Assembly (NCBI GenBank): GCA_900660155.1
Contig: CABFPE010000117.1
Coordinates: forward strand, 862,092-926,091
Source: Hofstenia miamia
Lineage: Eukaryota > Xenacoelomorpha > Acoela > Hofsteniidae
Length of the DNA: 64,000 bases
Reading direction: 5' to 3'
Positions 1-13,500 of this stretch are shown in pieces. The stretch's first letter is position 1. Every line of letters starts with the position of its first letter. Under the pieces are notes generated by a model. It was given only the letters and a program-made list of their open reading frames with translations, was not told where the DNA came from and ran no database searches. The position numbers and the translations under genes were made by a program.

Positions 1-715
1 CGGGTACTTGCGGGTATGGGCGGGTGCGGTAAAAGTTTCACGGGTACGGGCGGGTACGGGTAAGACAATTATGCCAACGGGTAAAATTGGGGTAGATTAA
101 ATTAACTTATTTCGCCTTATTGGATGAATCTGTTCATTTATTAGTTTGTTTGTGCCTAGTTTTACTTGTAGCGCCTTTGATATATTTTATATACTCCCAA
201 TTATTCAAAAATGCTATCATGCCTTCATCAATACCGCGCGCTTTTTCAATCCCATGCTTCAAACACCGCCTTTGTAACTTGCCGTGGTTGTTGCAATTAT
301 TCAAAATTACTTTCGGCATTCCCGCGCTTATTCAATGCCGCTTAAATTCACTCTCGTCTAATAAATAGCTTTAGCTTTATCATTTAACTAGTCAGAGAGG
401 GCAGCCAGCAATGCGACCAACACCATAACTGCCAAGCGATCCTGTCTTCTTCCAGATAATGTAAATGAACTCTTAGTAATTCGAGGATGTATCCATTAAT
501 CTTTTTGTATTTACATATATTGTCAATAAATGATTTTTGCGGCATTATCAATAATAAATTTTTCTGGTTTAATTATTTACGGGCGGGTACGGGTACAACA
601 CTCACGGGTACGGGTACGTACGGGTACGGATTTCACGGGTACGGGCGGGTACCGGTATCAATTATCCAGTAATGGGCGGGTACGGGTATGGAAACCGCCT
701 ACCCGCACACCCCTA
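1..715. mobile_element. hAT-type non-autonomous element, left end cut by the window edge
   Basis: Both ends are full of CGGGTACGGG-type repeats (1-80 and 580-705), with AT-rich filler between. The right end reads CACACCCCTA, the complement of TAGGGGTGTG, the usual hAT terminus. The repeats resemble the clustered subterminal transposase-binding sites of hAT elements. The left terminus is probably only a few bases outside the window, because the repeats already begin at base 1. The 8 bp after the right end are ATATATAT; the matching duplicate cannot be checked. No transposase reading frame is present. Confidence 0.6.
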
Positions 716-2284
716 ATATATATACACATATATACGTATATATAGAAAGCCCTGGTCGAAATTAAATCGAGTTGACCTATGCCAACAAAACGCATGATAT
801 AAGTGACTAACTTAAGAGACTTTTTTAACATTTTTTTTTATTTTTTACACCTTTAATTTTGTAATTGTCAATTAAAATCCTGATATGAACTACAGGAATT
901 CATTTGCAATATATTGCAGCAGGCAGCATATTGTAAAATATTGAAAGAACTATTCTAAATGTCAAATTTACTAAATCATGTTTTTTAAAGAAAAGTGAAT
1001 ACCTTGAGGCAGTATGTTTTTTCAAAGAATAAAATAGAATCATAATATAGTGTGATAGCAATACACATGTACATAATCAATTACACAATCCACATATACA
1101 GTGTGATCATAGGTTTCAAAATTGTACGGTGCACATGATTATCTCTTGCGCGTGGCTTTTCACAAGGTTCTTTTGATTCTTCATCATACAATGTTGCCTC
1201 TTCAACATTACAAGGAATTCATTCATTTTCCAGTTCCAGGTCCACTGGTTGAACAAACCTACCAGCTGGGACCTTCCTTCCTTTTGACAGTTTTGTCTTG
1301 GAACCATGGATTACTATTTAGTAATCCATGCTTGGAACCCATTCCACGACTCTTGTTGAGCATGTCCAAAGAAGACACTATCTAGATTACGACCAATAGA
1401 TGAATCATCAACTTCAATGTGATCTGGCCACCGCTTCTGCAGCTCTTTTTGAACGGGTATAGATTCGTGGCAATGTTGCTTTTTATAGTAACTCTATTGG
1501 CTAATAATTCGATTGTTCGCTTCTTATCCTACAGTGAAATAGTGTTTTGCGTGTGGACAATAGGCATTGAGGCCACAAGTGGACACGGACCGCCGTTGTT
1601 TTCTAAAGTGGGTTGGGCGGCACGGGCAACCCAATATTTTAAGCATATCTGAATATTTGTTTGCATATGTTTCTATTAAAGTTTTCTCTTACACGTATTT
1701 GTGTTTGATTACATGTACAAATATAGGATATCTTGTAAATATTGTCTAATGTTTTTTTTTAAAAATCAAATCGGGTTTTTAAGGTTTTGTTAAAAATCAG
1801 ATTCAATTTAGGTCCCTCGCCTATATTCCAACGACCAGCGGATTTGGGAAAACTGGTGGGCGGGCCGGTGGTCATTTGGCAGGAAAGGCAATGTATGAGC
1901 AAGCATCGGGTGCGAACGGGCACGGGCACACAATATTTGTATATAAAATCAGACTATGGACTTACATATAAATATATATATCCAAAGCTTCTCCTTTAGA
2001 ATGCAACATTTCATTACTGTATAAACTAAATTGTTTAACGAGTTCTTGAAATATTAATTTACTCTCTTTGTTCTAAGCAAATGGAGTGGCTATCTAAGGC
2101 TTCAATAATGAAGGGAATTTGTGGTGTACTTGTATGAATACTTAAACAAAATATCTACAATAATTTTCTACTTGCAAAAATATTTGTTGCTTCTCTTTGT
2201 TTTTGTATATACTACAAATCGCCAACCCTTGATTAAAATAAGGTTTGTGTATTCACGTATAAATGTGCAATATACTATCATTTT
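716..2284. other. 3' flank of the ankyrin gene, no gene recognised
   Basis: AT-rich sequence with two slightly GC-richer patches. One (1120-1440) carries short minus-strand frames I cannot identify. The other (1570-1640 and 1820-1935) has GGGCGGCACGGGCAACCC-like words that recall the 1-715 element and may be decayed relatives of it. The ankyrin 3' UTR must lie in the upper part. Confidence 0.4.
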
Positions 2285-2379
2285 TCACCTTCTTGTAGAG
2301 GGTCGTATGTCTTCAGGATTCACAAACCCAGGTGCGTCTGCAATGGCTCTTTGAATTAAATCATCGTCCCCAAAATGGC
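2285..2379 (-). CDS. ank: Ankyrin terminal exon with stop codon
   Basis: A 95-nt exon after acceptor ATGTAG. Two bases complete glycine, then [20 protein letters not shown] and [10 protein letters not shown], then TGA. The phase fits the preceding exon exactly, and the whole 30-exon sum is divisible by three. I see no clear AATAAA signal just downstream, so the 3' UTR end is not placed. Confidence 0.82.
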
Positions 2380-4295
2380 CTACATAAAATGTTAGTCATT
2401 TTTTTCATATTATTGTAGGACTGTTTAACAACCAATATAATATAAATTTACAAAATTATATTATTAGTAAACACTTGATATATTATTCTAAAATCGTACA
2501 TAACAATTTTTAAAAAATGTTAATTTCCACACCTATATAATCAATGAACATTTACTAAAAGGGAGGTTTTTTGAACAGTGAAATTATATCGAAATTCAAA
2601 CTCTATTCTCACAAAGGACGCTAGATGTAATTACCAAACATAAATTAATGTTCAATTAATATTTTTTTATTAATATACAGGTCTGTCAGAACCAAGCCAT
2701 CTCACATAGAATTTTTTATAAGTATTCAAATAAATTATGTCAGTAAAAGGTAATCATCTTAACATGCATTGTAATAATGCATAACAAAACAGTAAAGAAC
2801 TTGAAAACATAAGAAACATTAGACAAATCAATACTTAGTATATTCAACTCTATTTTTAATCCCCTCAACTAATTAACGGGCATTGATGCAATCAAATTAT
2901 CAATGAACTGACATCCAAGCTACTAGAACACATATCTGCTGCTTCATTTCAGCCAGTAGTTTTCCAACATATTCAAGTCTGAACTGCATGGAGGATAGTC
3001 AATGAAACGAAATTCTGTGCTCAAGAAATATTTTGATAATGACATGGGGTTTCTGACAAGGAGCGTTGTTCTACTGAATCAAAAGTGTTGACTATTCCAT
3101 GAGATTTGAAAAAGACACATTCCTGAATATTCCATAGGTGTTGAGGTGAACAGTGGATGTCGTGTATCAGCTAGAATTGCTGAGGGCAATTAAGGGCGAA
3201 GAAGCCCCATATAATGATATGACCTTCGCCACAAACAGGAAAATATTTACCAGGCAAAACAAATGCATATGTATTTTATACTTATAGTACCTGATTTAAC
3301 AGTTTTTAATTTCTAAATTTACCACATTTTTATATTGTACATTTATTTCTACCGGGGTCACCTTTGACCCTCAACTATTTGATTAAGTGGACGATACGAG
3401 GCGAAAAATGACGGCTTTTCCCAAGGAGTTCTTTGCTACTTTCCAAGTCTGGAGCAAGCGCAGACCACAAACACAATATGCTTGTCAACAATCATTCCAA
3501 TTAAGTGTTTCCAATGTTTATAGTAATGCCCATTTGCCAGGTTACATGTTTGCATATCCACATTGATTAAAATACATAAAAATTTCTTGGTGTGCTGCTT
3601 CACGTTGACATTCCTGTATATTTTGTATGTAACATTTACATGCAATTACTAAATAAAATTTTAGAAAAATTACTTATAAGAGAGTTAGTTTAGAAAGTAA
3701 AAGTCCAAGTTCATTTCAGGCAAACAACCTTAACACATATAAGCAAACTACCCTAAAATATTCTGAATTTCACAATAAAATTTGAGATGCAGTTCATGCC
3801 ATTGATATTTGGATTTAGATGTGACCAAGAACAAAATTGCAATTTACGTAACAGACACATTTGAAAAGTTAGTAAATTTGAAATTTTATTTATTTATGTA
3901 TACAAAACTAGAATTTTTATAAATTAGAATAAGGATTTACTGTTCCTGGTCGAATATTTATGTTAGACATCGTAATAGATAGTTTTATCATAGGATTTTA
4001 TGAATAAATGAAATTCTTGCAAAATAGTTTTTAAAACTTGAATCCTACCTTCATGGACAAAGACTTTGCGAGTTCCATCAGGATCCACTCTCACAATTCT
4101 TGTAATTTTCTTTATAGTATGTTCATATGTTTCATCTGGTTCGTTGAATGGATCCGTAGCTGTGTCGGTATAATCCTAAATATATTGTTAATCACTGAAT
4201 TCTTTTTTTAAATAGTAACAATCTAAATCGAAAAGATTTCACCACAGACCAAATAATGAATTTATATTCATACAAAAATTCTTGCGCAAAACATG

Positions 4296-4326
<31 letters not shown>

Positions 4327-4496
4327 AGATGAGTGTTCAACCTCATATATTGTAGAAACAAGAAGACATTTACAAACTAGGATAAAAGAATATCTTAATG
4401 CCAAGTAAGATTTGAATTTCTTTGCCATTAGCATCAGCCAAAAAAAGAAAGTTATAAAATATAACTAAGACTACTTACACCAAAATCGTTAAAGCA

Positions 4497-4535
<39 letters not shown>

Positions 4536-7500
4536 GGGGAGGTTCATTACAGTTTATTTCTGGTGTAATGGAAGACATTTGAGGAAATGTCTCTTCAGCA
4601 CATTTACATATAGCTATGGCTCTTTAAAGAGTTAAGGAAATTTCATAGAGCAGTCTTTGTTGGAGATTGGTGTCAGTAATTGCTAAAATTAACTGATTGT
4701 GAATGACTGAATCAGTGAGATTTTCAAAGTGAAAATAGTGGGCTAATGTCCTAAACTTATTAACAAAAGCATCTGTATTCTCTGAGCCTTTCCAAAGGGA
4801 AAAGAATTTGAATCTTTCAAATGTCTCATTTTTTGGTGGGTGAAGTAAGCCTTGAATTTGCCTATTACAATTTAGAACTTCATTTTATACCTGGTTGGCA
4901 TCAATATAAAGTTTTCATAGATAGAGTTTTCATTGCAAAGAGCACCTATTGTCCTTAAAAGAAAACCAACTCTTACTGAGTTTAATTTTAAATCAATTTC
5001 AGAAAAAGATAAGGGTCCTGATACCATCTATTCCATTCATCTGTGATATTTGAAGAATCCAATTGAAGTATATTTGGTTTTAGAAACTCTATCTCTATCA
5101 CTATGTTAGTAGTATAACAAGTACAAGACAATGTTATGTAAGATGTTATATTTTGAACTAAAACATACAAGTATATATAGTAGTGTGCTATGAACCATAC
5201 ATGCCATGCCACAACAACTTATGATGAATGTTTACTAGCTCTGTGGTTAGCTTGACAGGAATCTGTAAACATATACCTGATCAGCCCACAGTTTACACCT
5301 TCTAAATTAAAATTACATGCTAAATTTCAACACAGTACTTGGCTTGCACCCAAAATATTTTGAAGGTTTATTCTTGCATCTGAGAACTTTCAGCCCAATT
5401 AACATTTTGAACCATGCTCCAGCTCATTGTGTTTAGCATTTGTGGAGGACCATACTTTGTTTGAGTTTGATGCACATTGTGAATTGTAAACCACTCACCA
5501 ATTTGCAGTTCATAAAGTGATATGTATTGTATGTGAGATTTTTCAGAAACTGTGTTAAGTGAACTGACTACTACCCAGTAAACACAGAACTGTAGTAATG
5601 ATGTTGTTGAACAACATTACAAAACAACATCTTTTCACAATAAAACAATAAATTATCAATAAAAATATAGTTTTTAAGAAATTTATCTTCAAATTGTCAT
5701 AATACTTAAATTATTCCTATTTTTAAATATTTAATGCCACACAGCATTATACACCACCACTAATCCGTAGCATAAAAACTGCTCAAACAGTTCAAAAGCC
5801 TATTAAATGCCAACACACCACAAAACCAATGTTGTTATGAAAGATCTGTGTTTGCTGGGTATGGGGAATGATAATTTCTCCTCAGTGCTTAACAAACATT
5901 TCATCTCATATGCAGGCCTTTTGCTGTCATTTCCTATTGCCCTTGGTAAATTTCCACATACTCTACTTTTAGACAACCTTGTAGATTTCTTAACCTGCTT
6001 GGCATACACAGCTTTTCTCACCATTGTTGATAGCCAAAAAAGTGAATAGAGTTAAAATTAACATGCTATTATTGGAGAGCTTTAATGTCAAAGCCAATCA
6101 AAATAATCTACCATTACTGATATATTGAAGTGTGAAAGAATGAAAGATGAAAGTGTATCCAATCTCTAAAGTCATTTTTTGAACTTGTAAATTATACTTT
6201 GTAATGTGTTTTATTCAATAGTACCCTTTTCACACATAATTTTTATCTGTTTCAAAAGTAAATAATTATACAATTATATATTTTAATGATACTTGTATTT
6301 TTCTTGAAGCAAATATGCCCCCATGATTTAAAATATCAATCAATTTTCATACAAACCAACTAATTTTTTAATGAAGCATGCCAGTTGTTAGGGCCTTTAC
6401 TATATGTTTGGGTAAACTAAGTGCATACATGATTAAATGTTTCTCTGAATATTTTGATATGCCATAGACTTGATTGGATTCAGTGCAACCCAACTGAAAA
6501 CTATCATAATATAATGTCAATACACATTATTCAATAAGGATGCTACCATATGTGGCAAATTCTACAACACTTACACACATACACAATAAATTTTTTCATA
6601 GTTTGGTTATGTAATGTGTGAATATGCTCATCTTTTAGCCACTCTCCTCTTTATTCATGAATTTAATTCACAGGCTATGACTAATCAATTATTACCTGTC
6701 AATCACTTGTCAACAAATACAAGAAATCAATCACAAAAAGCAAAAAAATGTCAATTGGCTTAGAAATGTAATCATGAGTTCAACAAAACTCAATCACAAA
6801 TGAAGATGTTGAAATTTCAATCTTCTTAACTGGAATGAAATGTTTTAAATGCAAACAGTTAGTTTTTACAGAGAGTGCAATAGTGGAGGTTGCCTCTTTC
6901 TTCACTGGGGTAAGTCCTTTTTATGTTGTGAAATGTGAAATTGTCTTTTTCCATGAAAATTATACAACTGACAAAATTTAGAAATTACAGAATGTCTTGT
7001 CCAATGCATTAACATCTCTGAGAAAATATGCCTATAGATATATTTTTATAGTAATTACTAATTATTCTAACACCTTTTCCATGCAGAAGAGTTGGAATTG
7101 AAATTCATGTATGCTTTCAATTAATGCTAACATCTCTTTTAGACTTTAATACCTTTAAACCACATTTGATCATTTCTATAATTCTACTATATGTACATGC
7201 ATAACACATAGTGCAAATATTAGCCTTGCATGATTATTTAAATTACAAAAATTTACAGAAAACTTGGAAATTCATACTTAATGAACAAGTGTTCAAAAAC
7301 CACTATCATGACAATTGATTGTTGTGAAAAATGAAATCCACATGAATATTAAGTGTATAAATTTGAACAAAATGAGGGGGTTTTCAAAAATGGATAAATT
7401 TATAAATGATGGGAGAATGAATAACTATATAATGCTAGCATCATTGTTTATTAGTTGATTTTAAAGCAAAAATAATTAATCAACTTAGTCTATTATCAGA

Positions 7501-10500
7501 GCCTTAAAACAACTGAATTTAAGAAACAGTGTAAAAAATATGTCTGTAAGCAATGTGGTGGTGATGGATAAATTGCTTTGATCTAATAGCACTTGGTTTA
7601 GCTTTTTACAACATGTGGTAATTTATAAGAGAAAAAAGCAAAATTCCCAAGTAAAACAAAAACATTCAATTTTTGTGGAGGTTGGTCAGTGATTGTTGAA
7701 TTTACTCAACAACTTAAATTTTGTTATATCTTCAATAAATGACTAGCATACTAAATTGTTTAATTATTTCTAATCTCATATCAAATTGAATGTATCATTA
7801 GCTGACATAGCCTATTTCTTTATTCAATTAAAGAATTTTGTACTACTACTTCTACTACATTAAGTGAATGCTATGCAAATTTATTTTGGTCAAAAACATC
7901 ATTTTCTAGTTTCCATAGAGATTTTAATTTCTAAGCAACACAGACTACGGAAGTAAATCAAGTGGTGAATTAACTAAAAACAAAAATAGATTCAAGAAAA
8001 AATTAATAATGAAATAATATTGTATTTTTAAAGTTCATTATTCATCTAATTATTCATATCTATTCAAAATAGCCATGTTTCAACTATTCATTTTTGATTA
8101 GATATTACATAATATATAACATGGCTTTGTCTTAGAAAACATAGCCTTCTTATCATGTTAAGGAATAGATCAAAATCATGATTATTCTGGTAAATTAAAA
8201 TGAAAGCCCAGTCAATCTAGTCATGTTTTACATTTAGCTATGAAATTGATGCTTTGCTTTCACACTGTTTTTATTATGCCACTACTCTTACTATTGTATT
8301 TTTACCAAATACGCATTTAAGTTTGGGTTTGTATTAAAAACTAATATTTGCATAGCAATTCTCAGGTAAATTTATTTCCTGAACACTTATTAAGTTTCCT
8401 ATTTTCAATCAATAATTGATGTTAAAGTGTCTTTAAGTGATTTTATCCATGTTTGTTTCTTATTGTCTTGAGTAGCACTGCCTTAAATCCAGCTTGTCTA
8501 AGCCAATTAATGTTAATTTGACTGGTTGAATTTATATATGAGGGTGGAAATGTCTGATCTAAATAGCTAGCCCTGTTTGAGCTGATACTTTATATTGATA
8601 TCAATCTCAAAATATGTCTACATTTAAAGCAGGGGATGTAGCTTAGATCTCAAATACACCTACACATATAAACATACAGGACTAATCAACCTGATGAGTC
8701 AAAGATTAAAGGCAATGTGGTCTGGACTGGTCATTTCAAATGCCTCTCCACACAAATAAGAGGGTATGTAGCATACTTTTTCATCTTTTGTTTTCACTGG
8801 TTATGTATATTATAGTATTTCACATTTAACTAAGCATGTTTTTTACATTTCCACTTCAAATGAATTTAAGCTATGTGATTTTATACATCTTGTTTTTCAT
8901 TATTTACATTATTAAATGGCATTTGCATCTCAAAATTCTTAGCAACCCATATTCTAAATTCCATGCATCTGTATTTTTTGATTATGAATAACAATATTTA
9001 ATATCTTTTATTACCCATTTACAAGCATTTATATGTTTAGAAAGATGAATTCAGTATGGGTGTGTGATTTGGATAGAGCATTTAATGTAGTGATCATCTG
9101 GATAATGTGTTTTCATTTCTATGGCAACTATAATATGAGAAAAAAGTGGAAAACCCCTGTAAAATCTAGAAGCATGTAAAATCCATAAGCCAAATAAATT
9201 GAAAAATGTGCAAAGTTGAAAATAGGTGTAAAAATTTAGAAATGCGTTAAGCCAAAAATCCATATAGAGCAAAAGAAAAGTAAAAGTGGAGTATTGCAAA
9301 AGAAGACCAAGATGTAACATTTACAACTCTGTAAAACTAGTGTTATAGCAGTGTATAATGAAAGCATGTATATATATGAGTCCTACTAATAGCATTGCAT
9401 GTTCAATTTTGTAGAAAACAAAATTGTGTCTTTTTACATAAACCATTTAAAATTTTTTGGAAAATGGGTTTGCTTTTATCATGTACGTGTAGGTCTATAT
9501 TTCATACACCTATAATGTTTAAGTCTTGTATTTTGGCTATTAATGAAAAACAAATTAAAGTGTAGTGATTGTATAGTTAGGTTAATCATTAGTAATCCAT
9601 GGAATTTTTATGTAAAGGAAAATTAATCATTTTGCAAAATATAATATGACTTTGAATTTTTAGATTGTTCAGTAATGTATTAGTCAGCAAATGTGATATA
9701 GTGCCCCAATTATTTAAATAACAATATCATGAAATAGCAAAAATATAAAAAGTTTGCAAACATGTAGAATAAAAATGAAAAGTAAATTGGCCCCCATAAA
9801 TATAACAAAACTAATGAATCACAATAGAAACTAGTAACATACATGTTTCTGAACCACTGTCAGTCAACATAGAATGACTATGCAAATTACATGACATCAG
9901 TGCAACAACCCCATCCATATCCACAACCTAACATAGGCTATGATTCAGTGGACCAACTCTCAGCCTCCTCTCAACCAATCAGAAAAAAGTGGAATGGCCT
10001 AGCAGCCTCTTCAACTGCTCAGTAAGTCAATGTTAATCATTGCCATCTACACTGACTTTGCAAAGATGTTTGACAAGGTTCCCATTTCACTGTTACTGAA
10101 GAAGCTTTGTGCTATTAGTATATGTGGGAACCTGCTCTTGATCTTACATGATTATTCATGCAATGTGTTTGCACAGATGGTGTTGTATCAGCAAGCTCAA
10201 TGTCCTTCAGGAGTTCCACAGGGTTATATTTTCGGCCAGTCATTATTCTGCATTTTCATTAATGACTTGATATATATGTTTGCTGATAATGTAAAACTGC
10301 TATTATGTAGTTTTGCAGGCAATGCATACTTGTTGCAGTCTGATTTTGCCAGTTTGAAGAGATGGTGCTATCAAAATGGTTTGGTGCTGGCACCTTTTAA
10401 ATGCAATGTTTTGGTAATTAGTGGGGCTGATAAAAAATTTCTGATTAACAGTGTTAATATTCCAACTGTTGGATCTTTGTTGTATTTAGGGGTTCAGCTA

Positions 10501-13500
10501 GACTCACATATGTCTTGAACAAACCATATTTTTATCAAAGTCAAATCAAGTCTGCCATATGATAAGGAGCAATGTTAGTCCTAATTATTCAACAGGTGAT
10601 AAATTGGCCCTTATAAATAAATGATCTTACAAATTATTTCCCATGTTTCTATATGCTGGTATGCCCTCCAGGAACAATAACCAAGAGGATTATCACTATA
10701 AAGACGTCCTCCAGGAATCAACTTGTTAAGTTCAACTGCTTGCCCCTCAACATGCACCTTTAATTAAATGACATTTTGACACTTGCAAAAATCATGCAAG
10801 GAAACTATGGTGATGATTTACTTAAAATGTTTCAAACATCTATCCATGGAACCACAAAATTTTTCCTTTCCCATATTCAACTGTAAATGTCTTGATATGA
10901 TTCTTTTATCATTGCCTTTGACTCATCAACATTGTGAACAAATTTATTTCTGGACCTATCCTTTCTCAAGTCTAAACATTTTTGTTCAATGTTCCATTAA
11001 AATTATTCTGAGATTACACTCTGCACCTGGAAGATGTTCTGTGATTGTGGTTTCTGTCAAAACAACATTAATTCATAAATTTTAGCTGGGAGGAATGCCT
11101 CAACTTTGTTGAAATCCTTTAGAGTCAAAGCAAGTTTATTGCTGTAAATAACAGTAAAAAGCTACAAACTACAACTACATGTATTAACAAAATAATAATA
11201 AAATATATATAATATAAATGTGTGTGGCTTTCTAGTGCTATACAAATTTTTTGAATGAGTGTAGTGTGTTAGGGTTATTAAAATGCATTGTCTATAAAAG
11301 TGGAATCTGCAATTTTTTTCTGAATTTTTTGTAGTTTTTTCTATTTGAATTTCATGATCTAAGTTATTCCATATCTTAGTTGCTGTGTGGTGAAAGCTAT
11401 TATGTTTATTTAAGATTAAGAATTTTTGAGAACATTCATTTATTTTAATATATTGTCTTAAAAACAAAATCACAGATTGATCAAACTTGAATTTAAATAG
11501 TATTGATAACATATGTATTTGAATTTAAGAGTAAGGAGATAATATTTTGTATTTTAGTCAATAGGTGGATGCATTGTCATGTTTTTTTTAGTGAAATTGA
11601 TTGTTTTAAGAGACCAATTGAAAGTTGTAGACAGAAGAATGTGATATTTTGAATTTATATTTGTAAAGAGAAATGAGCAATATTGAGGGGTGATAAGCAG
11701 AGATAATTTAATTGTTTGTGATATGCATTTAAAATATTTCTAAGATGATAAAGATATCTAAACCCAGAAGCCACTTTTTAATTTTTTTTCATTAAGAATT
11801 GATCGAAATTTAAATCATTGTCAATTTCAACACCTAGATAGCTGATGAATTCATTTTGCTTTATTGGTACATGATTTATATTAAGTTCAATGTTTCTTGT
11901 GAGACTTTTGAATGTTTTAGGAAAGAATATTATAAATTGTGTTTTTTTAATATTTACTTTCAGTTGATTATTTGTGAAATATTTTGTTAAATTGTCTATA
12001 TCATTTTGCAGTTGCATTAAAGGCATTTATATTAGTACTTATAAGACAGGAATCATCTGCATATTGATAAATTTTTCTGTGTTTTACATTTTGGATTATG
12101 TTGTTCATGTAGATTGCAAAAAGAATGGGACCTAAAACTGTGCCTTGATGCACCCCACTGCCAGTTATCATATATTTTGATTTATTGCCATTAAGTAGAA
12201 CTCTTTTTTGTCGATTTTGAAGGAAGTTTATTATTAAGTTAATAGCTTTGTTATCAAAGTAATAATACATTAACTAATCTTTAAGTATGTCAAAATTCAT
12301 TGAGTTAAAAGCTTTCCTTAAATCAAGAAGGGGCAACACAACTACATTTATTAAGGGCTAAATTAGATATTATTTGTTCTGATATTGATAGAATTACATC
12401 TTGAGTGCTATAACCACTACGAAAACCAAACTGATTTTTCGAGAGAATATTCTCAGATTTCAAAATGGGGGTTATTTGATTATTTAATAATTTCTCAAAC
12501 AGTTTACTAAAAGGATGGCTAATGCAAATGATTGTGTAATTATTTCCGTTTAGAGGGTCACATTTTTTAAATAGGGGACTTTTGTCCGATTTTTTGAAAA
12601 TTTCAGGAAATTTGTTATCAATAATGCATTGGTTAAATGTGAATAGTAGATGCTCACTAAAAATATGAAAAAGCTCTTAATAATAAAAATTTGAAGATTA
12701 TAAGATGCAGTTGATTTATGTGTCTAAGTTTTTTTTGTCATGCTTTCTAATTCACTAGCATTTATGAGCCTAATAGAAATGAATGTTTTTGCTGTGCATT
12801 TATTAACGTTTTTGTTACTTTTATATTTGGGGAAATTAAAGTTGCCAAGTTTTTTAAATGTTGCATTTAGGTGGTCTATTAATTTTGTTTTTTCTTGATT
12901 ATTATTTCTGTTTGAATTGAGACTTCTAGCATTGATATAAACGAATTTGTATTTTCTTAGCATATTTTCTGATTTCAATTCTTCTAGAATTTGTCCTGGA
13001 TTAAGCTTTATATTCTCCTGAGAGCAGGAATTTTATGAAATAAAAATATTTATTGAGATAATTAAGAAGAAATTTACAGAATTTATCTGCACATGCGTAG
13101 TAAGTTAAAAGAGGATTTAAATATACAATTTTCAAAAGATTGCTGTATATTTTCGCATAATTTTAGAGTGAAAACTCAAAAGTTGCTAGATGATTACTTG
13201 CTGAATTGTAGAGTCGCTATGCAATACTGTTTAGTGGAAGTGTGTTTTAAGTTAGGCGTTGTAATATGTCAGTGTATATAGCATATAGCTACATTTTTAA
13301 AACAAAGATAGGTTAAAATATACAAAATTAAAAGTCCCTGTTTCATGTTCAACGATATGTAGGAGTAGGGAGAAGGACGCGACGGGCGGTTACTGCTATG
13401 GAATAGGAGACATTGGCTATACGATGAAATGGATTAGAGATTTGCTGAGGTCTGAAGAATGATTGAAGATTGCGAATCATGTGTGCTAGACCTTGATGAG

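Noticed and set aside
5803-6049. Overlapping frames on both strands (73 and 80 codons)
   Set aside because: Neither resembles a known family, they are mirror frames of the same DNA, and no splice sites fit the ankyrin gene. It may be decayed repeat sequence.
8685-8740. CTGATGAGTC, resembling the core of a hammerhead ribozyme
   Set aside because: The GAAA core strand and a closing stem II are absent in the expected positions.
9051-9320. 89-codon minus-strand frame rich in Phe and Leu
   Set aside because: Low-complexity A-rich DNA read on the complement; the aromatic-rich composition is a by-product and there are no motifs.
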